Made by a program: the position numbers and the translations under genes
In this document: positions 10,766 to 22,385 of the stretch, piece after piece
How the letters are laid out: each line of letters begins with the position of its first letter
How positions within the stretch are numbered: position 1 is the first letter of the stretch
NCBI GenBank assembly: GCA_918807975.1
Contig: OU964923.1
Coordinates: 24,657,235 to 24,721,234 of the forward strand
Direction of reading: 5' to 3'
DNA from: Aplidium turbinatum
Taxonomy: Eukaryota; Chordata; Ascidiacea; Aplousobranchia; Polyclinidae
Length of the DNA stretch: 64,000 nt
The notes under the pieces: generated by a model
What the model saw: only the letters and a program-made list of their open reading frames with translations
Databases searched by the model: none
Told to the model about the DNA's origin: nothing

Positions 10766-12585
10766 GACTTCTATTCCATATCTAGCGCAACTTGTTTCTC
10801 CACGAGGTCTGTTCCGTTTGTGACCAAAACGGACAGTGTTTGAAGATCTCGTTAAATTTAGAAAATCAAAGCATTGTTTTTATGGAATTGCACTAACATG
10901 GCGTGCAATTAGAAAGCCCTGCGACGATAGGAATTGAGAATTGATTAGTTTACGATGCTGAGATCAGATTATACGATCAATTAAGCTTATAAACCACGTC
11001 ACAGCGTGAAGTTCCAATGAAGCCGGATGAGATTATTTAATTGAACGAGCATTTTCAAATAGATTAATTTTCTTTCCTGACCTGTATAACATTGCTTTAG
11101 ATTGCACAGTATTAAACTGCCACAAGAAGATGCAAATTGACATTATTTTATAATTGCCATGTTTTGTCCTTTAACTACGATATTAACCCTTGTATGAAAT
11201 TTAAGATGTTTTCAAAAATGAATTATTACCTTTTTTAGCCTGTAGAGCGGTGGTTCTAGACCTTTTACTGTAAAGATTTAATCGGTAACTTTCTAAAAAA
11301 CAGTAAACGTTTACAGCAAAAACAGTTTTATTGAAAACAAGAGAAGCCATAAAGTAACGGTGGTTTTATTCATCAGTTTCGGTTTTTTTGTTTTGTATGG
11401 TCTGACTAAATCCAATCCGAACAATAAAGTTGTTTGCGGGGTTAAAGCAATCATGAGAACAAATCATGTAACGAAATGTTTGATTTGCACATCATCTCGT
11501 CGCATTGGCTGGAGTGTCAGAAAAGGCAACATCGGAAAATGTCAGGATAAAATATTAAACTTTTTCATAAATTGATGAAAAAAATTTCCATACTTGATTA
11601 GCTTGTACATCGCAGCGTTATGCACAAATTTTGAGGCTCCTTCTTTTCATTTCAAATTTTGGATAACGTAGACTACTCAAATTTCAGTAATAAAGCCGTT
11701 TATCGTTGAATGAGCCAAGTTGCTGATTCATCGATTCAGAATTGCGTCAGAGCAGCTAACTGTGCAGTGTGCAATAATACCCTTAAAAAACGTTTATGAT
11801 GGATCTACAATAATATGCAACTTCATCGTTGAACATTAACAACCAATCAGAAAAGCAGAGTGTTCTGCGCTGTTTTGCAAAACTGTTGCACTTCTGGAGC
11901 AACGCACTTTCAGGTCAAATGAGTTTTAGGCTATAGGAATTAATTTCCAAGCTGCGTTTGCACAGTAGCCAATGCAGAAGCTCACAAAAACATACCTTTA
12001 TCCTTAATTACAAAGTCTGTAAGGCATAAAACAGCCAACCTAGTCTAATTTTGAACTTACTGATCACAAATAATAACATAAATGATGGAAAACCAACCAA
12101 ACTTTGTTGCAGTGTAACCGAAAGATGATAAAGATGTCAAAAACATTGGAGCAAAATGGTTGGAACGTTTAGTTAATCTAATCAAAAAATAAAGAGCCCA
12201 AAACGTAAATACTAATTCAGCAAAAGTTTCAAAAATTAATTATTTTTGTATACGTTTTAAACGAAAGTATCTAACATTTACAGTGTTTGTTGATACAATA
12301 CTATGTTACTTGAACACAGGCGGAAGTACACCGCCGTTAAAGCGGATTAACAAATTGAAATAATTTGTTTTCTCTTTTAAAAGATGAGCTACTTGCAGTT
12401 GTTGCACTGGTGTATGAGAGGGGTTAGCATTTAGCAAGAGCAATAACTGAAATGACATAGGCTACTTATCACTTTATTTGGCAGATGGAGCTTGCTATTG
12501 TGCAAGAAGCTATATCAAGAAATTGTTTTACCGAGATACCGGATAGGCCTAGGTACTATGTTTCTCCCTTTTTGTGGTTCTACAT
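10766..12585. other. Upstream of CHSY-like gene; no recognised feature
   Basis: This should contain the promoter of the chondroitin synthase gene, but I cannot place a TATA box or other element with confidence. A lone hAT-like end (GGTGGTTCTAGACCTTTT, near 11250) is visible without a partner. Confidence 0.4.
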
Positions 12586-12792
12586 TAGTGGTTCTCAAAC
12601 TTTTCAAACCATAACCAATTGTTCAGTTTCCTAATAATGAGTTTGAACGAGCACTTCATTGACGGTCTAATGATGCCTGAAAGCATTTTATTATTCCAAT
12701 TGAGTTTAGATACGAAGCGGAATCAATGTGTGCAGCGCCCTTGGAAAGTTGAAACGACACACCAAGGCGTTGGGACGCACTTAGAACCCCTG
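12586..12792. mobile_element. Short hAT-like MITE
   Basis: It starts TAGTGGTTCTCAAACTTTTC and ends CTTAGAACCCCTG, weakly inverted Charlie-type ends. The flanking 8-mers are TTCTACAT and TTCTGGAT (6 of 8 match), suggesting an old insertion. Confidence 0.55.
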
Positions 12793-14276
12793 TTCTGGAT
12801 GTACAACTTTTTTCCGGCAAATGTAGATGTCCAATACATAATTTGTGGCATCAAAGCCTGACAAGTATGGTCAAAAACAGGTCCATGCTAGCATCATCTC
12901 CCTTCTCCCACAATCCACAAGCGGGCCCCTATTTTTAGTGATGGTGCGTAAAATTTTTCTCAAAGCATGGGTCCGTTTAAAAACTGTGCAAGGAAGCATT
13001 TCGTTAAGGCCGCAAACATCTATGATATTAGTTTGCAAATAGGCCAAATTAGAAAGGTGAAAATGGCCAGGTGTAGTTACAAACGAAATTATTTGTAACG
13101 TTTTGAACTTTGCAGACTAAAAATTGCCTAAGGCTAAATTGTCATGTCAAATTAAACATTTGTGCTTTTGGAGAGCTCTTCACTCAAATGATTCACGCTA
13201 CGCCACAGACTGCACTGCGAAGCCAATGGTTACCATTAAATTAAAAGTAGCCTACCAAAATGATCCCCGCAAGTTTGCAACAACAGAGTCTGGATATCTT
13301 AGGTTTGTTCATACTTTTATTTGGCAAATCATTAGCACTCTTAAGATATATTTGTCTACCCGCTGAGTTTATCACTAAGCCGTCATTGTTGAAACAGCGA
13401 TTTTGTGTTTGCTTGAGAAACTTGTACAAGATGATTAATATAACCTACATTTTGCGTTGGCGTTCATTTTCAGTTTCGGAAAGTGAAGTTATGTAATATG
13501 TTAGAAGAAAGGACGTAATCTTAGCAAAATCTACCCCAACAAGCATTCACAACCTATGAACCTTCGAGTGACACGTTGTTTTTCAGGTCGTTGGCAATCT
13601 CAATATTTTCTTTTTAGACAGTAGTTCGTTTAAACCTATTCCTGGTTAGATCTTGAGTGACTGGATTAAAGAGCAAGTATAAAAACCAAGAAAACCCATA
13701 ATTTTTCTACTATTGTAGCATACTTTGTATACTTTGTCAGCAAACAAATCAGTCCTTTTCAAGTTTAAAAATGGGCCTGATTGTCTGACTGGGTTGTAGC
13801 CAATTTTTGAGAAATATTACTCGAGTTAGGTCGCCTAAAGGTTTAAAAAAATACAATCGTTTGTTTGACTCTGCAAATGACTCAAAATTGTCAGAATATT
13901 AATGAACATATATACTCTCCCTAACAGCGAGATGCAATATGCGAACAGTGTTTTTAAATACCCAATCACTTTCTTTTGATTACCATCAAAACTCCCAGTA
14001 GAATATTAGGCTACTTAACATTTACTCGCTCATGCTTGTCAAAGAATTTACAAACGCAAAATCACAACGCTTGCGTCACCCAGAGGCTTCAAATTATTCA
14101 TAATCTTCAATTATCCCGGTTAAATGAAGGCTGTCGCTTTTGCAGCAATTTATATTAGGTCAATTTCATTGTCTCGCACTTGTCGTCGCTCTGGCTTCCT
14201 GCTACCCTTCTGACCAAGTATTTTATCTTATCAACGACCTGTAAAAGTATACGCTTTACAGACAACTCATGCTGTT
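12793..14276. other. No recognisable feature
   Basis: AT-rich sequence with only short chance frames. Confidence 0.45.
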
Positions 14277-14280
14277 TTAA

Positions 14281-14436
14281 CCCTTTCTTTCCCAGCGTTG
14301 CCGTTCGGCAACACTAAATAAAATAAACAAACAAAAAAATTTTTTTTCATTTTTTTTTTTTTTAAGTTTTTACTACCCCCATGAGAGCTTTAGAAAATTT
14401 TTCCCTCCACGGGAAAATAATTCGGGAAAGAAAGGG
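14281..14436. mobile_element. piggyBac-like MITE with TTAA duplication
   Basis: Inverted ends CCCTTTCTTTCCC and GGGAAAGAAAGGG are flanked on both sides by TTAA (14277-14280 and 14437-14440). The TTAA target and CCC start are typical of piggyBac elements. At 156 bp it has no coding capacity. Confidence 0.85.
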
Positions 14437-14833
14437 TTAAAACATCTTGTGTCACTTCAAGTGGGTATTTCGAGAGTTTGAAGAAAAAAGAAAGGTTGTG
14501 CAGTCAACCGCAAAATGCTAACTGGGATTTTACAAGTGATACAGTACTTCTTCTCTCGTGGATGTTATTGAGCATACGATGATCTTTCATTTGTCTGAAT
14601 GGAAGCTTCGAAAAGTGAAAGAGTTGCATCACGTTGTCCAAGGCTTGTTGATGAAAGAAGAAGAACAACTCAACAAATTTGCAATAGTCCGAGTTGCAAA
14701 GCAAATTGTTAAATTTATACTTAGGGGCAGCACATTTAGGGGGGCAGGCATCACTAACAGTTTTATGCGGTGGTTTGATAGCATTCTTTGCAAATGTTGT
14801 GACAAAACAAAAGATATTTACAATGCCTCCAGC

Positions 14834-16211
14834 CAGGGCCGGATTAAGGTTTTGATGGACCTGGGGCTATATGGTAGTCTGAGGCCTATATTAGGCTATA
14901 TTTCATTCCCCTTATTGTACCAATCACAATTAAAAAGAAATAGCAAAAATTATACCCGAACTGCAGTATTTACTTATTGAACACATTCAAATGACATATT
15001 TTCTGGATTTCAACCAAGCAAAGCTGGTAATAACATCATGGGTGTTTATTTTTTTCCAAAATTTTGTTTTCAATGCAGAGTAGAGCTAAGGAATGCAACC
15101 TTTTCTGGTCCATGGATGAACACAGTTGATTCTTAATCTTTATTCTTTTCATCCTATCCTTTTTCCAGCAGAGAGCACTGAAAATGAGCGCTCACCTGAA
15201 CAATTAGAAATCATCAGACAAAGATACATTCTTAGTAGGCTACAACAGATACGTTAGGAAATGCATACATAAACTCATTTTCAAAAACAATGAAAATTAT
15301 TAATATTACAACAAGTGCTCAATGCTAGGCAAAAAGACAAAGCAGAGCGAATTAAATCAAATATAGTTATTACTCTCTGAAGCCTCATTAAATTCATTTT
15401 CATTGATAAATCTAAACATTTGAGTTTCTTTCCTGCATTCGCTGTTAAAATGGTGTTGTTTTAGCAGTGAAGAAAAATGAATCATCTCTTCAGGCAGTGA
15501 TTCTTCTAGTCTAGATCATCTGGATAATAGTGAAGCAATGTTTTAGCACTCTCTTCAATGTTTCAGTTAGACATGGTGTTTAATTCCGCCAGAAACGAAA
15601 ATCTTATTTGAAGACGATCGTATGCTGCAATACGGGATTTCATACACAAAATAATTTGGGCAATGTTTGGCAAATATGAGTTAACTTTGAATCTGCTCGA
15701 TGGATCAAGCGATGTGTTTTCAGATCCACCTCCGCTATCCAAGCATACTTTTCTTCTCTCTTTTCTTGAAATTTCTTCAATAAAATGATGACAGCCACTT
15801 AATACCTTACCCTTTTCTTCGAATTCTTGAAATTGGGATCTTGATGTTAGAACAAAGTCATGGAGATCAAGAAGAAAATTTGTTGCCTTATTCAAAGTAG
15901 TTTTGCCATCCTGCAGTGCCCGACTAGTTTTATGAAACCGTTCCATTATGCACGATCATAACTCAATTAAATTAACGGTTAGGTCTCGCACCTCCCTTGG
16001 AAATTAGCTGAAGCCCCCTGGGGAGGCATGCCCCCTGGTTAAGAACCATTGGTTTACACAGTTAGCATTCGTTCTATGATTCTCGTCCTTTATTCTTTAG
16101 ATCATGACAATAAGCATGTCAGTTGCTTTTAGTAAGTTGTTATCGGTGGGCCTATTTTTTTGGTGGGCCTGGGGCTGCAGCCCCATCAGCCCCCGCCTTA
16201 ATCCGGCCCTG
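14834..16211 (-). mobile_element. hAT element with ZMYM1-like transposase fragment
   Basis: The ends are CAGGGCCGGATTAAGG and CCTTAATCCGGCCCTG, flanked by perfect CCTCCAGC copies at 14826-14833 and 16212-16219. On the minus strand a frame of 127 codons at 15563-15946 encodes part of a hAT transposase. The ends also carry GGGCCTGGGGCTGCAGCCCC-type G/C blocks. A second hAT-type end (ACCAATGGTTCTTAACCAGG in reverse, near 16037-16056) lies inside without a partner, which suggests one element inserted in another. Confidence 0.9.
15563..15946 (-). pseudogene. hAT transposase fragment (ZMYM1/TTF-like)
   Basis: This 127-codon frame reads FHKTSRALQDGKTTLNKATN, LLDLHDFVLTSRSQF and SSRFKVNSYLPNI. These are typical of the central helical region of ZMYM1-like hAT transposases (a SKxLQ...L..L..FV..R..F pattern, then a FRV..FLPI segment). 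The DDE core and the C-terminal dimerisation segment are not in this frame. The next about 200 bp downstream on the minus strand still show related residues (EEMIHFSSLLKQHHFN) in broken frame. Confidence 0.65.
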
Positions 16212-16650
16212 CCTCCAGCAAAACATCAAGCAAACGTAAGTCAGAAGCCAATTACGCTTTCATTTGTGTGAAGCGTCCACGCGTAAAGAATTAAAATCGA
16301 AAACAAAAAATTGGCCTGTCACACTCAACTAGAAGGTAATTGGGAGCCATTTCTCAAGTCAAACAAAACAATACCACTAACAATCAAATATTTGATTTTT
16401 GATGTGTTTTTGAATAAATTGCAAAAAGGTTTTCGATGTCGCGTTGTCAAATAAGTTATTTGCACCATGTGAAAATTTGATTGATCTATCTTGCGTAGTT
16501 TTTGAGCCATAATTTAGCCTACGAGCTTAATGCTAGTGTCGAACCGAACCCCCACTCCATCCGCAGGTTAACTTGCCAAAAAACGTCACAGAAAATAGGC
16601 TTTTTATCCCAATTCTGTAGGAAAAGCGGATTTCCAAAACTTGTCACTAG

Positions 16651-16705
16651 CCTATAAGCAGCCTATAAGCAGCCTATAAGCAGCCTATAAGCAGCCTATA
16701 AGCAG
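16651..16705. repeat. Minisatellite, 11 bp x 5
   Basis: Five exact copies of CCTATAAGCAG lie head to tail. The unit resembles the TAGCCTA words scattered over the window. Confidence 0.95.
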
Positions 16706-17513
16706 AACTAGCCTATAACCCATGGCACATCAAAAATGGAAGGTCACTTGAGTGGTGCAGCCTACAAATCAATCAATCAATGTTTTATTTGTCAGTAACA
16801 GGAACATAGGTACTTGTTTGAAATATGCAAATAATATACACAATGCAAAAGTTACACAAGTTTCCATACCGACAGGGAGACAACGAGACGACCATACGTT
16901 CTACTAGTCAATTGCCGCCCTACGGAAATGACGATTTTGCCATAATAAGCTTACAACAGAAAAAATAAATAAAACGTTAAAACGTTCCCGCGCTTCAACA
17001 TACGCACAAAAAAAAAGAAGAAAAAAAAGCGTATTTAAGATAACATAGACCTAAACACAAATGACAAGTTGGTTTCCATTACATATCACTTACGATGCAC
17101 TGTGTTATGCTCATGAATGAATGAAGCAGTTGTAAATAAATCACATTACGTAGACAGATACTGATTCATATGAACTTTGTCATATGTTTTTTATTTCAAT
17201 GTTATGTATGTCTTTTAGTTTCAAGATGTTCATTTTGAAAAATAAAAAATTAGTGTGAGCATAGTAACTTTGTTTCAAAATTATTCTTATAACCTTTTTT
17301 TGTAATTTTATTAATGGATCCAGTACACTGTCACAGGCCTTTCCCCAACTTGATATACAATATTGCAAATGACAGTAAATCAAAGCGTGATACACATCTT
17401 TTAAAGTGTCTGTGTTGACATAATTCCTGAGTTTTAGCAACGCCCATGAACCTTTTGCTACTTTTCCGCAAATTTTATCTATGTGATATTTCCAGATTAA
17501 TTTGTTATGTATG

Positions 17514-18147
17514 TGTCACGATTTCTTTCTATCTCTTACCAGGAAAAAGACTTGGAAAGGTTCAATGACGTAGTTTAATGGGTCAAACCGAAAAGCAGTC
17601 AATTAAATGTCGAATAATTCTACTAGTGAAATGGTAATCTGACTTCTTGAAGAACTTTAACGAACGGCTTCTCAAATAACTCTAAATTCGAACACAATTT
17701 ATATCAGCACCAATTCTCATCTACTTGTATTCAATTACTTCAAGTCTCAATCACCAATAATTTCTGCATCAACTACCAATCCACAACTCATAGCACAACT
17801 CTCATAATCGACTCATAATAATAATAATAATCATTACACAAACTACACCACTATTTATAGTTGGTTGTTCAGTCCAGTAACTTCGAGAAGGTTACGTAAG
17901 GTTACATCATAAAGAACCATTGTTCTATCAAGCAGCATTTAAATGTAAACAACAGAAGTCTCTAGAATGTCACGTAGGGAAAATGATTCCAGAAAACACA
18001 TTTTACATAATACAGATTTCGTAATCAGAGGTTACTTCAAGTCATAACCGATAATAACACATCGCACCAGAATTCTACAACCAAAACAACACGCTCGTTG
18101 AAGATACAAAGCAAGCCATCGCGAGGCATTGCACCTTGATTGTGACA
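17514..18147. mobile_element. Solo LTR (fossil) inside the LINE
   Basis: This 634-bp block starts TGTCACGATT and ends GATTGTGACA, with TG...CA termini. It is flanked by GTATG at 17509-17513 and 18148-18152. It interrupts a sequence that is continuous in the related LINE copy. These are the marks of a solo LTR left after recombination between LTRs. The retroelement family is not identified. A TATA-like TATTTATAG lies near 17850. Confidence 0.75.
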
Positions 18148-18440
18148 GTATGTAAACGCCAAGGTATTTTTATTTGATCTTTTTGTTGAATGCTTGTGTT
18201 ACCAACGTTAATGTTAAAAACTTTTATGTGTTTTTTATTTGTTATTAGCATGTATTCAGTTTTTGAGAAATTTAACGATATAATCTATTAAGCTTCAACC
18301 AGTTGTAAACGTTTTGCATGTCGGCATTCACATTGTTCTGCAAATTTATTTCCCATTTGTCGCTCATCGTAAGATTTGTGTCGTCTGCAAATAGTTTAAC
18401 ATTCATGCTTGTTGAATTTGGTATGTTATTTACATAAAGT

Positions 18441-19026
18441 TGTAATATTGGAAACGTGCCTTTAAACTTTTAATTTATTTGAGAACTTGCTCTTTAAGTT
18501 TGTACCTTGTGTTTCACATTTTGCCTTACGCGTTTTCCATGATCTCTTGATTGGCCGCTGTTAAATACACTTTCCTGACAGCGATGCGGTATTCTCCAAC
18601 TCGAGTACCAGCTCAGTGGCCGAGTGGTTTCGCCTTCGGCTCTGGTGCTGGTAGATCTGAGATCGATTCCAGGTCGGGTCAAACCGAAGACTTTAAAAAC
18701 GGTACCGATTGTGTTCTATCCTGCATAGCGCAGTGAGAATGAGTCGGGTAATAATGTGATAACATCGTAAACCTGATATTAAATTGAAAATGAGCCCTGT
18801 CGCTAAAAGACCTTAGCTGTTGTAAAGCGACAATAAATAAAACCATAACATTATTATTATTATTCTCCAACTCGAGTTCAACTAGTTGTCAAAGTCAATC
18901 GTTTTAGTGCCGCAGCCATGTGGGCGTTTACGTTGCCAGTTTATGTTTGAGATTCAAATAAAGTTATCTGCTTGTCTGAGAGTTCGTCCGCAAAAGCCCG
19001 ACGTAAAAGGATAACGCGAAACATTA
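18441..19026. repeat. Unclassified insert in LINE, host to a SINE
   Basis: The LINE sequence stops at about 18440 and resumes at 19027, so about 590 bp were inserted. The insert's ends are weakly inverted (TTGTAATATTGGAAAC and GAAACATTACAAA). Removing the SINE and one duplication leaves about 315 bp. No coding region is seen. Confidence 0.5.
18607..18861 (+). mobile_element. tRNA-derived SINE (Ser/Leu-type head)
   Basis: The element is about 255 bp. A-box TGGCCGAGTGG lies at 18617-18627 and B-box-like AGATCGATTCC at 18660-18670, an order and spacing that fit a class II (Ser or Leu) tRNA. A unique body follows and the tail is (ATT)n. Perfect 16-bp duplications ATTCTCCAACTCGAGT flank it at 18591-18606 and 18862-18877. 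The duplication shows LINE-mediated integration. The (ATT)n tail differs from the (GATT)n tail of the local LINE, so another LINE family probably moved it. Confidence 0.92.
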
Positions 19027-19443
19027 CAAAAGTAAGAAAAGAAGGGGTCCCAATGTCGATCCTTGGGGCACACCGCAGGTAACCTGTCGTGAGTTTGAAG
19101 AGATTCCATTGACGACCGTGTGCTGTAGACGTTTGCTGATATAGCTTTTTAACAATTGTAATGGAAGGCCCCAAAAACCATATGTTTGCAGTTTCTGTAT
19201 GAGAATAGTGTGATCAACTGTGTCGAAGGCTTTAGCTAAATCAAGAAATACAAAGCAAGTTGTATTTTTATTATCTAGGTTAGTTAAAATGTTATCACAA
19301 ACGTTTGACACAGCTAACGAAGTGGAATATTGTGGTCTAAATCCATACTGATGTGGTGTGATCAGGTCTTTTCTTGTTAGATAATTGTACAATTGATAAT
19401 TGTACAAACATGCATTGGTAATCCAAGTCAGCGTTACCCGCAG

Positions 19444-19512
19444 CAGGGCCGGATTTAGATAAAGAAAGGCCCTATAAGCTTTTCTCCTTTTGAGGCCCCC
19501 AAGCCAAGGGCC
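19444..19512. repeat. Single end of a hAT-like element
   Basis: CAGGGCCGGATTTAG is the same end type as at 3589 and 14834, followed by GGCCCCCAAGCCAAGGGCCC. No partner end or duplication was found, so this is a truncated copy. Confidence 0.45.
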
Positions 19513-19639
19513 CAAGCTCCACTCTAACAATCATTGAGACGAGTTTTTCAAATAACCACAGACGTCATAATGAATTATTCAGTGATAGAAAAATATCCAC
19601 ACAAGTATTAAAATTACGGTAACCATTTGAAGATAACCT

Positions 19640-19847
19640 AAGTTTGTGATTTATGCTAATTGTAAACATTTTTTGAAAAATTACTGTAAAATAAGAAATG
19701 TTTGTCAAACAAAATAATATTTTACTTTTTTATTATGTAAGTTAAGTTTGTGATTTATGCTAATTGTAAACATTTTTTGAAAAATTACTGTAAAATAAGA
19801 AATGTTAGTCAAACAAAATAATATTTTACTTTTTTATTATAACATTA
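19640..19847. repeat. Tandem duplication, 104 bp x 2
   Basis: Two almost identical units start AAGTTTGTGATTTATGC at 19640 and 19744. They lie head to tail and differ at about one to two bases, so the duplication is recent. Confidence 0.92.
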
Positions 19848-20631
19848 ACATTGTGTTCTTTTTAGAATCATTGCTTTTACAAATTTTATCACTTAATGCC
19901 TGTATGAAAAATGCAAATAACAAAATAATTATAGGGACCACAAATTGGAAAATCGCAACGCGGGATTTGTAGTTTCGTGGTCATACCCAGTCTACCTACT
20001 GCATCGATAAGGCTGTAGGCTGAGGCCGAAACAGTGTGTCACTGTCTGCAGTACATGTAGGCTACTTTACAATATTAATCACGTAAATGCATAGAATCAT
20101 GATAAATTAATAGCCCACTGTAGATCCTACAATACCGCAGTGACGATCGGCGAGGAAAAGCAGTGCTTACCTGAGCGAAAACTATGCAAAATTTAATGAC
20201 TGAATTCTAGGTTTAACTTCTTATTATTTTTATCACGTCCATTTTAACTTGAAAATTACTGTGTTCGTAACTAGAATTACTCGTAACGCTTGTGAGTAGT
20301 CTAAGTCCTCACCAAACCGCATGTCTTGCCTATAAATGTCAATTAACGCAAACGCTCCTGTCAGAAACAACCACTGACGCTCCAGGGAAATCAACTTGCA
20401 AAGTTGCTTTCTCCAGGTTCAAAAACGTCAAAAAACGCCTTCGTTTTATCCAATCCTCACCCGTTTTGCAAAACGTCACCAGCTGCTTAGCCAATCAGAT
20501 GTGTTATGGTTAGAGTTGCTTTCCCAGTGACGTCAATGCGTACAATTGCTAGACTATCTCGTCATACGCACAGAATGGTCTCTCATCACGGTACACAGCA
20601 CAGCACCAAAAAGGCGAAAAGATGGCGAGTA
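19848..20631. other. No recognisable feature
   Basis: No supported exon or bounded repeat is seen. Confidence 0.45.
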
Positions 20632-21217
20632 GGGGAAGGTGGCGTTAGTTGAGTCAGTGGGTTAGTTGAGTCACCATTGTTTTCTGACTAACCAAGCATG
20701 ACTTCGTGAAGATTAATTGCTAGAAACAATAAGCATTATGGGTAACTGCGTCCATCTTGCTTTAGCAACTGTGCAAGTTATACAGGTTATACAGTCAGCT
20801 AAATGCCATTTTTTGGACTAAAAAGTAAATATTTTTAGCTCAAAGTTGATTGGGATGCTGAAGCTATGCTAGGCGTAAGCGAAAATAGCGTCAAAGTTTC
20901 ATACAGTTTATAGCTATCTTAGGCATAGTACATTTGTGTAAGACCGATAAAGCTTTACGTATAGATAATGTATTCAATAATTGTCACGAGGAAGGGTTGG
21001 GGTTGGTTGAGTCAATAGCTGCAGGGCTAGTTGAGGCAGTGACTCAACTAACCCTACCTCAAGTTTCAGGCTGCTGAAATCTTACTTCTGAATTTGAATT
21101 GCTAAACGTGCATTATTAAATCAGTTACTTGGACAAAATGAGCTATTATTTGATTAAAATTATCCATTAGGCCTACTGTTCTGTTTACTTTTACACCCTC
21201 ACACATCTCATTAATTA

Positions 21218-21767
21218 CAGCCTTTGGACAGGGCTGTGTATGGCCCGTTTAAGGCGTACTACAACAGAGCATTGAGTTCATGGCAAATAAATAATCCTGG
21301 AAAGGTTTGTAGTATATGATGTGGCTGGCATTACAAACCAAGCCTATGAAAATGCTTTTTCCCACAAAAATATTGCTGCCGGTTTTGAGACAACAGGGAT
21401 ATATCCTGTGTACAGAAACATTTTCACTGACATAGATTTTGCTCCATCAGAAATGACCAACCGACCTTTAGAGTTACGTGTTGGGATTCAAGCTGAAAAC
21501 TGTGCTTCAGAAATCAATGAACACACGGATCAGTTGTCCGCAACCTTCGAAACACCCAACATTAGTGCTGCACATCAAGCTTGTTCCAGTGTAACTTCTG
21601 CTCGGAATTCAGCTAGTTCAGAGATCACTTATGTGTCTCCAATGGAAATACTTCCAATTTTGCCAAATTTGGTTCGCGAAGCAATACAATGTGGTCGCGG
21701 AAATAGCATAAAAAGTATTCGATTTCACGTCACTAATTTCGATAGAATGTGTGAAATTTGGGTCTAG
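21218..21767 (+). pseudogene. Tigger/jerky-like transposase C-terminal fragment
   Basis: Translation gives QPLDRAVYGPFKAYYNRALS, then ending NNPGKVCSI. After a frame change it gives DVAGITNQAYENAFSHKNIA and AGFETTGIYPVYRNIF. The order LQPLD...GPFK...Y.I..L...AY..AFT..NI..GF..TGI.P matches the end of the DDE domain of Tigger/jerky transposases. One frameshift near 21315 separates the two parts. The N-terminal DNA-binding and first catalytic parts are missing. Confidence 0.75.
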
Positions 21768-21960
21768 GCGGTATGAAGACTTTTTTTAGAGAAATGACAT
21801 GAAGTAGGGAGAAATCGCGAGAAATTAGGGCCTGGTTGCGGTAAAGATATATTTTTATTTTCTTAGAGAAACGACATAAAGTCGGGTAAAATAACCGAGG
21901 AAAATTGGGTCTGGTTGCATTAAAGACTCTTTTTTCAGGGAAAGACTGTGGAAACGGGCG
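21760..21960. repeat. Degenerate tandem repeat, about 70-75 bp x 2.7
   Basis: Units starting GGTCTAGGCGGTATGAAGAC, GGCCTGGTTGCGGTAAAGAT and GGTCTGGTTGCATTAAAGAC each include TTTTAGAGAAA(T/C)GACAT(G/A)AAGT-like text. They lie inside the pogo-like element. Confidence 0.7.
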
Positions 21961-22385
21961 AACTTGGGGCCATGTGGCCCGCCTGGTATTGTTAATAATT
22001 TTTGTGGCCCACAGTACAAATTAGGTTATTACCCACTTCTGAATACAATAAACGCTCATTGATGGTATAGATCAGAGGTGCCAGATAGGGGCGGTGCCCA
22101 ATATAGACCCAAAAAGTTATGCATCTCATTAATGCCATTGCGCCTCAACTAACCCCACCCACTGACTCAACTAACCCTGCCTGCGGGGTTGGTTGAGTCA
22201 AACGGTGCTCTATGTTTGAGGTAATAAAAATGGCAATTAAACATGAGATAGCATTTTGATAAATTGGTAGCCGCAAGCATACTTCATTACCTTTGTTTCA
22301 CTTAGAGTTTCATAGGTGTATCTACAAAAGGTAAAAAAATATAAGGAAAAATTTGAAACATGACTCAACTAACCCCACCTTCCCC

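Larger units (their letters stand above)
14541..16235 (+). pseudogene. Candidate host exon split by a hAT insertion
   Basis: An open frame from about 14541 to 14833 encodes about 97 residues, including LHHVVQGLLMKEEEQLNKFA and RWFDSILCKCCDKTKDIYN. It runs directly into a hAT element at 14834. After the element and one copy of its duplication the same frame resumes (KTSSK) and meets a strong donor, AAAC|GTAAGT, at 16235. I do not recognise the protein. The continuity across the insertion suggests an exon disrupted by the element, or an older relic; chance is not excluded. Confidence 0.35.
16767..19420 (-). mobile_element. CR1/L2-like LINE, truncated copy with two large inserts
   Basis: On the minus strand this is the same family as the intact copy at 39457-42886. 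It shares the (GATT)n 3' tail, the 3' UTR and the RT motifs FLDLAKAFDTVDH and GVPQGSTLGPLLF. It is in three blocks, about 19420-19027, 18440-18153 and 17513-16767, separated by an insert holding a SINE (18441-19026) and by a solo LTR (17514-18147). It is 5'-truncated before the RT palm, and lacks about 180 bp of the 3' coding tail that the intact copy has. Several frame breaks make it inactive. Confidence 0.88.
20632..22385 (+). mobile_element. pogo/Tigger-like DNA transposon, decayed
   Basis: The ends GGGGAAGGTGGCGTTAGTTG and GGTTAGTTGAGTCA-type inverted sequence (right end CTCAACTAACCCCACCTTCC) are flanked by TA (20630-20631, 22386-22387). Several further copies of GTTGAGTCA/TGACTCAAC lie 350-400 bp inside each end and may be transposase-binding repeats. 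A transposase remnant occupies 21218-21767. TA duplication and the remnant point to the pogo group of Tc1/mariner. Confidence 0.82.

Noticed and set aside
16651-16705. CRISPR-like array
   Set aside because: Units are 11 bp, exact and without spacers; this is a minisatellite.
18601-18680. A functional tRNA gene
   Set aside because: A and B boxes are present, but no complete cloverleaf, and the (ATT)n tail and 16-bp duplication show it is a SINE head.
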